Positions 8,974 to 17,758 are shown, counted from the stretch's first letter. The stretch is 64,000 bases of DNA from Pseudomonadota bacterium (GCA_016704655.1 JADIZR010000017.1:1-64000), one strand, 5' to 3'. The notes: generated by a model not told the origin, from the letters alone. Translations and numbers: made by a program.

Positions 8974-10281
8974 ATGCAGTTCCAGAGCACGCGGAATCCG
9001 CCGCACCGCGTCGGCCTGAGCGAAGCGATCGCACGCGGCCTGGCGCCGGACGGCGGACTTTATGTCCCGACCGAACTGCCGGGCATCGAGCGCAAGGCGT
9101 TCGACGGCGTCCACGCGATTGCGGCCGTGGCAGAAGTCCTGCTGCGGCCCTTTGCCGCAGGCGACGCGATCGCAACCCAGGTGCCGGCCATCGTCCGTGA
9201 CGCCTTCAACTTCCCGGTGCCGGTGGTGGAGGTGGCGGGGGCAGCGGGACCGTTGTCAGTGCTGGAACTTTTCCACGGCCCGACCGCGGCCTTCAAGGAC
9301 TTCGGCGCGAGGTTTCTCGCAGCCTCGCTCGAGCGCATTCCCCGGACCGATCCGCGTCGACTGACGATCCTGGTTGCGACCTCTGGTGACACCGGCGGCG
9401 CCGTCGCGGCGGCGTTTTACCAGCGTCCCTGGGTCGACGTGGTGGTGCTGTATCCGCAGGGCCTCGTCTCGGCCCGCCAGGAAAAGCAGCTTGCCTGCTG
9501 GGGCAGGAACGTGCGCACGCTGGCGGTTGCGGGCACCTTCGATGACTGCCAGCGCATGGTGAAGGAGGCGTTCGTCGATCCCGCACTGGGGCGCGACCTG
9601 CTGCTGTCCTCGGCGAACAGCATCAACGTCGGCCGGCTGCTGCCGCAGATGGCGTACTACGCCCAGTCGAGCCTCGAGCTGTTCCGCCGCGACGGTCGTG
9701 CGCCTAACTACATCGTGCCCTCGGGCAACCTGGGCAACGTCGCTGCCTGCCTCTGGGCACGCAAGGTGGGCCTGCCCATTGGCGAGGTGATGCTGGCAAC
9801 GAACGCCAACCTGACCGTGCCGGACTTCCTGCGCACGGGCGAGTGGCAACCGCGGCCCAGCCTCGCTACGCTTGCGTCCGCCATGGACGTAGGCAACCCG
9901 AGCAACATGGAACGACTGCGCTGGCTGTTCCCCGACCTGCACGATCTGCGCGGAGAGTTCTCCGCGTACTCCGTGAGCGACGACGAGATTCGCGCCTCGA
10001 TCAAGCGTGATTACGCCGAGTACGGGCAGACGTGGTGCCCGCACACCGCGACCGCGGCGCACCTGTACCGGCAGTTGCCCGCGGAGCGGCGCAAGGAACG
10101 CTGGGTGCTGGTCGGTACGGCGCACCCCGCCAAGTTCAACGACGTCGTCGAGCCGCTCATCGGTGCGGAAGTGCCGGTGCCGGCGGCGCTCGCTGACCTG
10201 TTGTCGCTGCCGTCACTGCAGCAGGAGGTGGCGCCCCGCCTCGAGGACTTGCGCAACGTGCTCAAGGGGAATCCGGCTTGA
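8974..10281 (+). CDS. thrC: Threonine synthase
   Basis: PLP enzyme that converts O-phosphohomoserine to threonine and phosphate. 435 residues from the ATG at 8974, two bases after the thrB stop; a TTG six bases earlier is an unlikely alternative. The N-terminus MQFQSTRNPPHRVGLSEAI and GLAPDGGLYVP are typical of the E. coli-type (class 1) enzyme. The PLP-binding lysine is K108 in FHGPTAAFKDFGARF, and the phosphate-binding region is ATSGDTGGAVA. Last biosynthetic gene of the thrABC operon; its TGA overlaps the next start (TTGA). Confidence 0.96.
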   Translation: MQFQSTRNPPHRVGLSEAIARGLAPDGGLYVPTELPGIERKAFDGVHAIAAVAEVLLRPFAAGDAIATQVPAIVRDAFNFPVPVVEVAGAAGPLSVLELFHGPTAAFKDFGARFLAASLERIPRTDPRRLTILVATSGDTGGAVAAAFYQRPWVDVVVLYPQGLVSARQEKQLACWGRNVRTLAVAGTFDDCQRMVKEAFVDPALGRDLLLSSANSINVGRLLPQMAYYAQSSLELFRRDGRAPNYIVPSGNLGNVAACLWARKVGLPIGEVMLATNANLTVPDFLRTGEWQPRPSLATLASAMDVGNPSNMERLRWLFPDLHDLRGEFSAYSVSDDEIRASIKRDYAEYGQTWCPHTATAAHLYRQLPAERRKERWVLVGTAHPAKFNDVVEPLIGAEVPVPAALADLLSLPSLQQEVAPRLEDLRNVLKGNPA

Positions 10282-10865
10282 AGACGTTCCTGGGATTGCC
10301 GCTCTGGCTGTGGGTCATCTTCGCGCTGGCGCTGATCGGCGCCGCGGGCTATTTCATCCGCGAAAAGGTGCGCCAGGTACGCGCGCGCCGCGCGATCGAC
10401 AACGTGATCTCGTCGGTCGCGTTCGACGAACTGCGCAACGTGCTGCTGCCGACGGGCACGGGCGACCAGATCCACATCAACTACCTGCTGCTCACCCAGA
10501 ACGGGTTGCTCGCCCTCGACCTGTTCGATGCCCACGGCATGGTTTTCGCGGGCGAGAAGATGGAGCAGTGGTCCATCTTCGGGCCCAAGCGGCATTTCAT
10601 GATCACGAACCCGTTGCCGATGTTGTACGACCGGGTGGCCGTCGTGCGGCAGTTCGCCGGCGACGACGTGCCGGTCGAGGGACGCATCGTGTTTTCGATG
10701 CGCGGCGAATTCCCGAAGGGGCGCCCGGAGAGCGTGATCCGGCTCGACGAGTTGCAGGACCAGTTTCCCGCGGTCGAACGCGCGGCAGGTGGGGCGGCGG
10801 CCGCATTCGCCGGCGTGTGGGAACGCATCAAGCAGGCTGCGCAGCCGAATCCCCTCGCCAGTTGA
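10278..10865 (+). CDS. Membrane-anchored NERD-domain protein
   Basis: 195 residues beginning at a TTG that overlaps the thrC stop by four bases (TTGA), which favours this start. One N-terminal transmembrane helix (LPLWLWVIFALALIGAAGYF, residues 7-26) is followed by a basic linker and a cytoplasmic domain with the nuclease-related (NERD) pattern: GTGDQIHINYLLLTQNGL, LDLFDAHGMVF and GEKMEQWSIFG. NERD domains relate to the restriction endonuclease fold, but nuclease activity is rarely shown. Coupled to thrC only by position. Function unknown. Confidence 0.7.
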   Translation: MKTFLGLPLWLWVIFALALIGAAGYFIREKVRQVRARRAIDNVISSVAFDELRNVLLPTGTGDQIHINYLLLTQNGLLALDLFDAHGMVFAGEKMEQWSIFGPKRHFMITNPLPMLYDRVAVVRQFAGDDVPVEGRIVFSMRGEFPKGRPESVIRLDELQDQFPAVERAAGGAAAAFAGVWERIKQAAQPNPLAS

Positions 10866-10869
10866 GGGG

Positions 10870-10911
10870 TTGACCCAGGTCAAGAGGGGCATCCTGCTTC
10901 GCGCGTACAAT
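10870..10911 (+). promoter_or_regulatory. FNR/CRP-family operator and class II promoter for nrfHA
   Basis: A perfect palindrome TTGAC-CCAG-GTCAA (10870-10883) matches the FNR/DNR consensus TTGAT-N4-ATCAA except for one symmetric base pair. A -10 hexamer TACAAT lies at 10906-10911. If the start of transcription is near 10918, the palindrome centre (10876.5) falls at -41.5, the exact class II activator position. It lies about 50 bp upstream of the nrfH ATG. Nitrite ammonification is an anaerobic function, so oxygen- or nitric-oxide-responsive activation is expected. Confidence 0.75.
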
Positions 10912-10932
10912 TGACCGCGAGAACAGGAACCG

Positions 10933-11475
10933 ATGGCGGAGCGGCAATCATCCATGGCGACGCGATCCAGGGCAGTCCTGCCTGCGCTGGCGCTGCTGGG
11001 CGCGCTCGCGGGCGTGCTGCTCGGGGTCGGTGCCTACACGTTCCACTTTGCCGAGGGTTTCTCCTACCTGAGCAGCGATCCGGCGGCCTGTGCCAATTGC
11101 CACATCATGCAGTCGCAGTTCGAGTCGTGGCAGAAGAGTTCGCACCACGCCGTGGCGAAGTGCGTCGATTGCCACCTGCCGCACGACTTCATCGGCAAAT
11201 ACATCGCCAAGGCCGAGAACGGTTACCACCACTCCAGGGGGTTCACGTTCCAGGACTTTCACGAGCCGATCATGATCAAGCCGAAGAACGCCGGCATCCT
11301 GCAGGACAACTGCCTGGCCTGCCATGGCGATCTCGTGCACGAACTCGTTGGTGGCGTGAACGGGGCTCCCGGCGAGGTCCAGTGCGTGCATTGCCACTCG
11401 GGCGTGGGGCACGGCGAAACGGCGGGGCTCGGCGGACCCGGGCGCGCGGACGAGATCGAGGGTAACGCATCATGA
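10933..11475 (+). CDS. nrfH: NrfH, membrane tetraheme quinol dehydrogenase
   Basis: 180 residues. An N-terminal membrane anchor (AVLPALALLGALAGVLLGVG, residues 14-33) precedes four CxxCH heme sites: CANCH (53-57), CVDCH (77-81), CLACH (127-131) and CVHCH (151-155). This is the NapC/NirT/NrfH family layout of the small subunit that oxidises menaquinol and passes electrons to NrfA on the periplasmic face. It overlaps nrfA by four bases (ATGA). The ATG at 10933 is used; a second in-frame ATG lies seven codons later. Confidence 0.94.
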   Translation: MAERQSSMATRSRAVLPALALLGALAGVLLGVGAYTFHFAEGFSYLSSDPAACANCHIMQSQFESWQKSSHHAVAKCVDCHLPHDFIGKYIAKAENGYHHSRGFTFQDFHEPIMIKPKNAGILQDNCLACHGDLVHELVGGVNGAPGEVQCVHCHSGVGHGETAGLGGPGRADEIEGNAS

Positions 11476-12929
11476 TGAAACTGCAGAAAGGCTGGTCGCT
11501 TGCGGCCGTCATCGGGTTGGTGCTGGTCGTGGGCGCGGCAACCGCAGCCGTCACGGCGCTGCTGATGAACATCGCACAACGCAAGAACGAGGCGAAGACG
11601 CCGTTCGTGCGGCTCGTCGAGGTGGACGAAAACACCACCGATCCGGCCAAGTGGGGCGTCAACTGGCCGAAGCAGTTCGACTCCTACCAGCGCACGGCGC
11701 TGACGACGCGCACGCGGTTCGGCGGGCATGGCGGCAGCGAGGCGATGCCCGATGAGAAGATCGAGCGCGATCCGTGGCTCAAGCGGATGTTCCTCGGCTA
11801 CGCGTTCTCGATCGATTACCGCGACCGGCGCGGTCATGCCTACATGCTGGAAGACCAGGAGCAGACGCAGCGGCTCACCAAGCCGCAATCGGGCTCGTGC
11901 CTGCATTGCCACGCCTCGATCATGCCGCTGTACCGCGAACTGGGCGGGGGCGACGCCATGAAGGGGTTCGAGGAGAGCTACAAGTTCTCGTACCAGGACC
12001 TGAGCCAGAAGCTGCACGACTCGGGCCATGCGCACCCGGTGTCTTGCGTGGATTGCCACGATCCGCAGACGATGAAGCTGCGCGTCACGCGCCCGGGATT
12101 CATCAGCGGCATCCAGGCGCTGGCGGCTTCCGATGCGCCGGTGCCGCACCTGCCGTCGGTCGAGCAATGGCGCGCTGGCAACCGCGCACAACCGTATGAC
12201 CCGAACGTGGACGGCACCCGCACCGAGATGCGGTCCTACGTCTGCGGGCAATGTCACGTCGAGTACTACTGTTCGACCAAGATGCCGCTCACGTTCCCGT
12301 GGGGCAAGGGTCTGCGAGCGTCCGACACCGAGAAGTTCTGGAACGAAACGAAGTTCCCGGACGGCGAGCAGTTCTTCGACTACAAGCACGCGGAAACCGG
12401 CGCGAAAATCCTCAAGGCGCAGCATCCCGAGTTCGAGCTCTGGAGCCAGGGCATCCACGCGCGCAGCGGCGTGTCCTGCGCCGACTGCCACATGCCGTAC
12501 ATGCGCGACGGCGCGAGCAAGGTCTCCGACCACTGGGTGCGCAGCCCGCTGCTCAACGTCAACCGGGCCTGCCAGACCTGCCATCACCAGCCCGAGGATG
12601 AGATTCTCGCGCGCGTCGACCAGATCCAGCAGCGTAACTACGACCTGATGCAGCGGGGCGGCGTGGCGATCGTCGCGCTGCTCGACGCGATCCAGGCGGC
12701 GAAGGCGGCGGGCGCCACCGACGCACAGTTGCAGGACGCCCTGGAATTCCAGCGCAAGGCGCAGTGGCGCCTCGATTTCATCGCGGCCGAGAACTCGATG
12801 GGATTCCATGCGCCGCAGGAAGCCGCGATGGTGCTGGGGGAAGCCCTGGACTACGCGCGGCAGGGTGAGCTTGCTGCACGTCGTCATGCGCCTGCCGCTG
12901 GTGCAGCGCAGGTGGCGCAAGCAAAGTAA
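11472..12929 (+). CDS. nrfA: NrfA, pentaheme ammonia-forming nitrite reductase (CxxCH type)
   Basis: 485 residues with an uncleaved-looking N-terminal hydrophobic segment (residues 8-32). Reduces nitrite to ammonium in the periplasm. Five heme motifs are visible: CLHCH (143-147), CVDCH (192-196), CGQCH (258-262), CADCH (336-340) and CQTCH (367-371). The catalytic first heme in E. coli uses CxxCK; here His147 replaces that Lys, as in the minority CxxCH NrfA group. Other active-site elements remain: CGQCHVEYYC with the catalytic Tyr, and QHPEFELWSQGIH with the catalytic His. Transcribed with nrfH. Confidence 0.94.
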   Translation: MMKLQKGWSLAAVIGLVLVVGAATAAVTALLMNIAQRKNEAKTPFVRLVEVDENTTDPAKWGVNWPKQFDSYQRTALTTRTRFGGHGGSEAMPDEKIERDPWLKRMFLGYAFSIDYRDRRGHAYMLEDQEQTQRLTKPQSGSCLHCHASIMPLYRELGGGDAMKGFEESYKFSYQDLSQKLHDSGHAHPVSCVDCHDPQTMKLRVTRPGFISGIQALAASDAPVPHLPSVEQWRAGNRAQPYDPNVDGTRTEMRSYVCGQCHVEYYCSTKMPLTFPWGKGLRASDTEKFWNETKFPDGEQFFDYKHAETGAKILKAQHPEFELWSQGIHARSGVSCADCHMPYMRDGASKVSDHWVRSPLLNVNRACQTCHHQPEDEILARVDQIQQRNYDLMQRGGVAIVALLDAIQAAKAAGATDAQLQDALEFQRKAQWRLDFIAAENSMGFHAPQEAAMVLGEALDYARQGELAARRHAPAAGAAQVAQAK

Positions 12930-12957
12930 CGGCAAGCGTCCCTGCAGCGGTCGCCGC

Positions 12958-13008
12958 CCGAGCCCGGATTCGATTCCGGGCTCGGCGCGTCCCGGCACCC
13001 TGCCGGGA
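12958..13008 (+). terminator. Two strong hairpins after nrfA
   Basis: The first hairpin has an 11-bp perfect stem, CCGAGCCCGGA (12958-12968) pairing with TCCGGGCTCGG (12975-12985), around a six-base loop. The second follows at once: TCCCGGCA (12990-12997), loop CCC, TGCCGGGA (13001-13008). No long T-run follows, so intrinsic termination is uncertain. The hairpins could instead protect the nrf mRNA 3' end or be a dispersed repeat. Confidence 0.5.
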
Positions 13009-13109
13009 TTGCCCCATTTCGCGCAGAAGCCGCCAGACTCCGTGCCCAATAATGCAGGGGGAGTCTGTGACATGACTGCGATGGGCTGCGACCCGGAACA
13101 GGCGCGCTG

Positions 13110-14507
13110 ATGGGTGCGGCTGCGGCGCTCCGCGACAGCGACAACCTGCGTGGCTTCGACGAAGACGCGTGGGACGACCTCCTCAATTACATCGAGGAGC
13201 GCCGGGTCATTCCCATCGTCGGGCCGGACCTGCTGCGCGTCGAAACCGACCAGGGTCCGCGGCTGCTGTACGAATGGCTGGCCGAGAAGCTCGCGGTCAA
13301 GCTTTCGGTCGATCCGTCGGGACTCCCGCAACCGCTCACGCTCAACGACGTCGTCTGCAGCTACCTCGGCCAGCGCGGCCGCCGCGAAGAGGCATACACG
13401 CGCCTGCGTTCGATCATGCGCGAGGTGCAGATCGCGCCGCCCTTGGCGCTGCGGCAGCTGGCGCAGATCACCGACTTTGATCTTTTCATCACGACCACGT
13501 TCGACCCGCTGCTCGAGCAGGCTGTGAACCTCGAGCGGTTCGGCGGCCAGCCGCACGCGGAAGTCATCGCCTACGCGCCGAACCGGGTGTCGGACCTGCC
13601 TGCCGAACGCAGTCAACTGCAGCGCCCGGTCGTCTATCACATGCTCGGCAAGCTCTCGGCCTCACCCACGTATGTGCTCTCTGACGAGGACATGCTGGAA
13701 TTCATCTGCGCGCTGCAGTCGGAGCATCTCACGCCCGAGAAGCTGTTCCACGAACTGGAGCACAGTCACCTGCTGCTGATCGGCAGCGACTTCTCCAACT
13801 GGCTGGCGCGCCTGTTCCTGCGCATGGCCAAGCGCAAGCGCCTGTCGGACCCGCGCGATTTCGGCGAGATCCTGGCCGACGACCACACCTCGAAGGACGA
13901 GCGGCTGCTCGCTTTCCTGCAGCAGGTGAGCGTGCGCACGCGCGTCGTCAGCGGCGCCGAGTCGTTCGTTGCGGAACTGCACGACCGCTGGCTGCGCCGG
14001 CAGCAGCCGGCATCGGCAACCTCGAACACGGGGCTGGCACCCCAGCGGTTCCTGCCGCCGGCGCGCGAGATGCCGGAGAACGCGATCTTCATCAGCTATG
14101 CGCGCGAAGACCTGGCTGCGGTGCAGCGGCTGAAGGCGGCGCTGGACGCGGCGGGCCTCGTCACCTGGTTCGACCTCGATCGCCTCGAAGGCGGCGACGA
14201 TTACGATCGCAAGATCCGCGCCAACATCGGTCGTTGCAGCTTTTTCCTGCCCGTGATTTCGGCTTCGACGCAGCGCCGGCACGAAGCCTATTTCCGACGC
14301 GAGTGGAGCTACGCGGTGGATCGCTCGCGCAACATCGCGGAAGGCGCCGTGTTCATCCTGCCCGTGTGCATCGACGACACCACCGAGGCGGACGCGCTCG
14401 TGCCCGAGAAGTTCAAGGCGGTTCACATCTCGCGCCTGCCTGGCGGCGAGCCATCGCCGGAGTTCATCCGGCGGTTGCAGGAACTCTCGAGCGGCCGTCG
14501 TTCATGA
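13110..14507 (+). CDS. SIR2-like/TIR domain protein, putative immune effector
   Basis: 465 residues. Residues about 20-290 are a SIR2-like domain: Rossmann motif VIPIVGPDLL (33-42), then TTTFDPLLEQA (128-138) and LLLIGSDFSNWLARLFLR (221-238). The usual catalytic Asn of TTNYD is Thr130, and the His of the LHG motif is replaced (YHMLG, 176-180), so this half may bind rather than cleave NAD. Residues about 322-460 are a TIR domain, AIFISYARED to EFIRRL; E398 in FRREW occupies the usual catalytic Glu site, suggesting NADase activity. No membrane segment. The stop overlaps the next start (ATGA). A conflict or abortive-infection effector is inferred from domains and coupling; other TIR roles are possible. 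Confidence 0.82.
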   Translation: MGAAAALRDSDNLRGFDEDAWDDLLNYIEERRVIPIVGPDLLRVETDQGPRLLYEWLAEKLAVKLSVDPSGLPQPLTLNDVVCSYLGQRGRREEAYTRLRSIMREVQIAPPLALRQLAQITDFDLFITTTFDPLLEQAVNLERFGGQPHAEVIAYAPNRVSDLPAERSQLQRPVVYHMLGKLSASPTYVLSDEDMLEFICALQSEHLTPEKLFHELEHSHLLLIGSDFSNWLARLFLRMAKRKRLSDPRDFGEILADDHTSKDERLLAFLQQVSVRTRVVSGAESFVAELHDRWLRRQQPASATSNTGLAPQRFLPPAREMPENAIFISYAREDLAAVQRLKAALDAAGLVTWFDLDRLEGGDDYDRKIRANIGRCSFFLPVISASTQRRHEAYFRREWSYAVDRSRNIAEGAVFILPVCIDDTTEADALVPEKFKAVHISRLPGGEPSPEFIRRLQELSSGRRS

Positions 14508-17500
14508 AGACCGTGCAGCCTGATATCGCCACCGAGACCACGATCGATCCCGAGAACCCGTGGCTGGGCCTGTCCAGTTATTCAGAAGAAACGCGGGCTT
14601 ACTTCCACGGTCGCGACGAAGAGGCGGCGGAGCTCGCACGGCGAGTGCAGCGCAAGCTCCTCACGGTGCTGTTCGGCCAGTCGGGACTCGGCAAGACGTC
14701 GCTGCTGCGCGCGGGCCTGGTGCCGCGCCTGCGCGGGTCGGGCTTCTGTCCCGTCTACGTCCGCATCGACTACGCGCCGGAATCGCCCCCGCCGGCAGAA
14801 CAGATCAAGCAGGCCATCTTCAAGGTGACGGCGGAGGCCGGCTACTGGACTCGTGCGGGTTCGGCCGTCGCAGGCGAATCGCTCTGGGAATTCCTGCATC
14901 ACCGGGGCGACCTGCTGCGCGACGCGAACGAACAGACGCTGCTGCCGCTGCTGATCTTCGACCAGTTCGAGGAAATCTTCACGCTGGCGCAGGCCGACGA
15001 CGCAGGCCGGCAGCGCGCAAAGCGCTTCCTCGACGAGCTTGCGGACCTGGTGGAGAACCGTCCGCCCGCCGACCTCGAGCGCCGCCTCGAGGAAGACGAA
15101 GCCAACGCCGACGATTTCGATTTCGCGCGCGCCGACTACCGCATCCTGATTTCGCTGCGCGAGGACTACCTCGCGCACCTCGAAAGCGTGAAGGGCGCCA
15201 TGCCCTCGATCACGCAGAACCGCATGCGGCTCGCCCGCATGACCGGCGAGCAGGCCTTGAGCGCGGTCATCAAGCCCGGCGGCAAGCTGGTCTCGCAGGA
15301 AGTAGCCGAGTCGATCGTGCGCTTCGTGGCAGGTGGCTCGGAGCTGCCGAATGCCGAAGTCGAACCGTCGCTGCTCAGCCTGATCTGCCGCGAGCTCAAC
15401 ACGGTGCGGCAGGCGCAGGGCAAGCCGGAGATTTCAGCGGACCTGCTGGCTGGCTCACGCGACACGATCCTGACGGAGTTCTACGAGCGCGCGCTGGCGG
15501 ACCAGCCGGCCGGCGTCCGACGCGTCATCGAAGACGAATTGCTCACCGAGTCCGGCTATCGCGAGAGCCTGGCTGAAGAGCGCGTGGCCAAGGCGTTGGC
15601 CGCGGCAGGCGCCGAGCCCGATGCGCTGGCGAAACTGGTCGATCGGCGGTTGCTGCGCATCGAGGAACGTCTCGACATGCGCCGCGTCGAGCTGACCCAC
15701 GACGTCCTGTGCGGCGTCGTCCGTTCGAGCCGCAACCTGCGACACGAGCGCGAAGCGCGTGACGAGGCCGAACGACAACTGGCGGAGCAGCAGGAACGGG
15801 CAGCCGAGACCCGGCGCACGCTGCACAAGACACGTCGCTTCGCCATGATCGCTGCGGGCCTGATGCTGGTCGCGCTCGTGAGCGCGGTGTTTGGCTGGGT
15901 CAACTGGACTCGTGCCAGGGCGGCCGATCAACAGGCGCAGAAAGCGCGCGCCGATGCCGAAAAACTGGTCGGCTTCCTGATCGAGGATTTCTACGCCGAA
16001 CTCGAACCGACGGGCCGGCTCGAGACCATGGGCAAGCTCGCGCACATGGCGGTCAGCTACTACGACGACCTGCCCGAGGAACTGCTGACGCCGCAGACAC
16101 AGGTCTATCGTGGCATGGCGCTGATCCGCGAGGCTGGCGCGCTGTTTGCGCGCGGTGACTTCAAGACCGCCAATCCCAAGCTCGATGAGGCCTGGGCCAT
16201 TTTCGACAAGCTGCGCGCGCAGGGCGTCGTGACCGAGGACGTGGTCGCGGGTCTCGCGCTGGCCAAGTTCACGCGCTTCTCTTCCTGGGGCGTGTCAGGC
16301 GCGCCGGGCTCCAAAGTGTCGGACCTGCAGGAGACGGCCGACCTGCTGCGGCCCTGGATCAAGAAGCCAGGAACGTCGGCGCAGACCCGGATGCTCTACA
16401 GCGACGTGCTCAACTACTTGAGTCACACGCTGCCGGAAGGTCAGGACGTGGCGGCGTGCGAGGAGGCCCGAGCAATCCTGCTCGACGCCGGCGCCCGCAA
16501 CCTGGCCGACCTGCGTGCAGCATCGATCTATGCCGACACGACGGATTCGCAGGCACGGCATCTGCTGCAGATGGGCAAGGTCGCGGAGGCTGAACGGCTC
16601 GAGGCCGAAGTCTACTCGTATGCCGAGAAGGTGCTGGCCAAGCGTCCCGGCGACTTGCGGTCGATGGCGAATCGCGCGCTGGCCGCGGACCTGCTCGGAC
16701 GCCTGGCCATCCGCCGCCATGACTACGCGGTCGCCACCGATTACGCCGCGAAGGCGGCCGAAGCCGGCGAAAGCTATGTCCGCTTCAACCCCTCGGACCT
16801 GAATTCCTGGGTTTACTGGGTCCGCGGTCTCGACCAGCAGGCCAGCGTGCTGCTGGAACAGGGCAGGATTGGCGACGCGATCGACAGCTATCGGAAGCTG
16901 GTGGCGCTGGATCGGGATGCGCGCAAGCCTGCGAGCCTGGCGCCGCTGCTCTGGAACAACTGGGGCCAGTTGACGATCAACGAGAGTCGCGCCGGTCAGT
17001 TCGACGCGGCCCGGAAATCGCAATTGGTGGCTGCGGCGGCGGCCAAGGAGACGGGGAGCATTGAAAAGTCGGGAAGTGCGCGACAGGCCCTGTTCGACAT
17101 GTATGGCGATGCCCTGCAGGCACGGCTCGACCTGGACCAGGGCAACAACCAGGCCGCCTTTGACCAGGCGGCACAGTTGGCAACCCGCATGCGCGCGCTC
17201 CAGTTTTCGCAGGACGAAAGCGGCGGCAACATCCGTGATGCCAGTGCGGTCCGTGCCAATTTCCTGCGCAACACGCTCGCGACCCTGACCCTGGCGGCGC
17301 TGCGCACAGGCCGCTATGGCGAAGCCGAAGCGGCCGCACGCGAGCGCGCGGCGTTGCCGCCCAATCCGTTCTCTGAACTGGACCCGCAGGACGAGAAGTC
17401 CCGCGCGCAGGTGACACTGGCGCATGCCCTGGTGCTGCAGGGACGCGCGGACGAAGCACGCGCGATCACGGAAGTGGAGATCCTGCGCTACCGGGCCGAA

Positions 17501-17710
17501 CTGAAAGCAGGCGTGGGCGGCCTCGCCTTCACCAAGGATTACTCATACGCGCTGTACGTCGACGCGCTGGCTCGCCCGGCGGGCGACCCGTCACGCGACG
17601 CGGACCTGGCGGAAGCCCTGCGGCAACTGGACGCCATGGGCGAGGAAGCGAACCGGCTCGTGGACATCCGCGAGCTGCGCAACCGGATTGGGGTCGCCCG
17701 CTCCGGTTAG
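14504..17710 (+). CDS. Membrane STAND NTPase (nSTAND1-like) with TPR-type C-terminus
   Basis: 1068 residues from the ATG at 14504. After an N-terminal NPWLGLSSYSEE segment (typical of nSTAND1 proteins) come Walker A GQSGLGKTS (58-66), Walker B LLIFDQFEE (149-157) and a sensor-like RILISLREDYL (213-223). A winged-helix-like segment ends in RRVELTHDVLCGVVR (393-407). A basic coiled coil (412-440), one transmembrane helix (about 446-466) and some 600 residues of helical repeats of TPR character follow. STAND proteins act as ligand-triggered switches; the repeats would be the sensor. Translationally coupled to the SIR2/TIR gene, so the likely arrangement is sensor plus effector. The first about 270 bases of the longer open frame lie inside the upstream gene and are not coding here. 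Confidence 0.85.
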   Translation: MKTVQPDIATETTIDPENPWLGLSSYSEETRAYFHGRDEEAAELARRVQRKLLTVLFGQSGLGKTSLLRAGLVPRLRGSGFCPVYVRIDYAPESPPPAEQIKQAIFKVTAEAGYWTRAGSAVAGESLWEFLHHRGDLLRDANEQTLLPLLIFDQFEEIFTLAQADDAGRQRAKRFLDELADLVENRPPADLERRLEEDEANADDFDFARADYRILISLREDYLAHLESVKGAMPSITQNRMRLARMTGEQALSAVIKPGGKLVSQEVAESIVRFVAGGSELPNAEVEPSLLSLICRELNTVRQAQGKPEISADLLAGSRDTILTEFYERALADQPAGVRRVIEDELLTESGYRESLAEERVAKALAAAGAEPDALAKLVDRRLLRIEERLDMRRVELTHDVLCGVVRSSRNLRHEREARDEAERQLAEQQERAAETRRTLHKTRRFAMIAAGLMLVALVSAVFGWVNWTRARAADQQAQKARADAEKLVGFLIEDFYAELEPTGRLETMGKLAHMAVSYYDDLPEELLTPQTQVYRGMALIREAGALFARGDFKTANPKLDEAWAIFDKLRAQGVVTEDVVAGLALAKFTRFSSWGVSGAPGSKVSDLQETADLLRPWIKKPGTSAQTRMLYSDVLNYLSHTLPEGQDVAACEEARAILLDAGARNLADLRAASIYADTTDSQARHLLQMGKVAEAERLEAEVYSYAEKVLAKRPGDLRSMANRALAADLLGRLAIRRHDYAVATDYAAKAAEAGESYVRFNPSDLNSWVYWVRGLDQQASVLLEQGRIGDAIDSYRKLVALDRDARKPASLAPLLWNNWGQLTINESRAGQFDAARKSQLVAAAAAKETGSIEKSGSARQALFDMYGDALQARLDLDQGNNQAAFDQAAQLATRMRALQFSQDESGGNIRDASAVRANFLRNTLATLTLAALRTGRYGEAEAAARERAALPPNPFSELDPQDEKSRAQVTLAHALVLQGRADEARAITEVEILRYRAELKAGVGGLAFTKDYSYALYVDALARPAGDPSRDADLAEALRQLDAMGEEANRLVDIRELRNRIGVARSG

Positions 17711-17758
17711 CCTGCCAGTCCAGTCCGCGGGTCGCGCGCGCTTACGGCGGCGTCCCGT

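Noticed and set aside
11259..13640. 793-residue minus-strand frame opposite nrfA and the SIR2/TIR gene
   Set aside because: Arg/His/Leu-rich shadow of the GC-rich plus-strand genes; it crosses two well-supported genes and has no recognisable motif.
14234..14503. N-terminal extension of the STAND NTPase
   Set aside because: Lies wholly inside the TIR-encoding region in another frame; the ATG at 14504 overlapping the upstream stop is the expected coupled start.
13110..17710. Thoeris defence system
   Set aside because: Thoeris has a separate SIR2-SLOG effector and TIR signal producers. Here SIR2-like and TIR parts are on one protein, the SIR2 catalytic residues are altered and the partner is a STAND NTPase.
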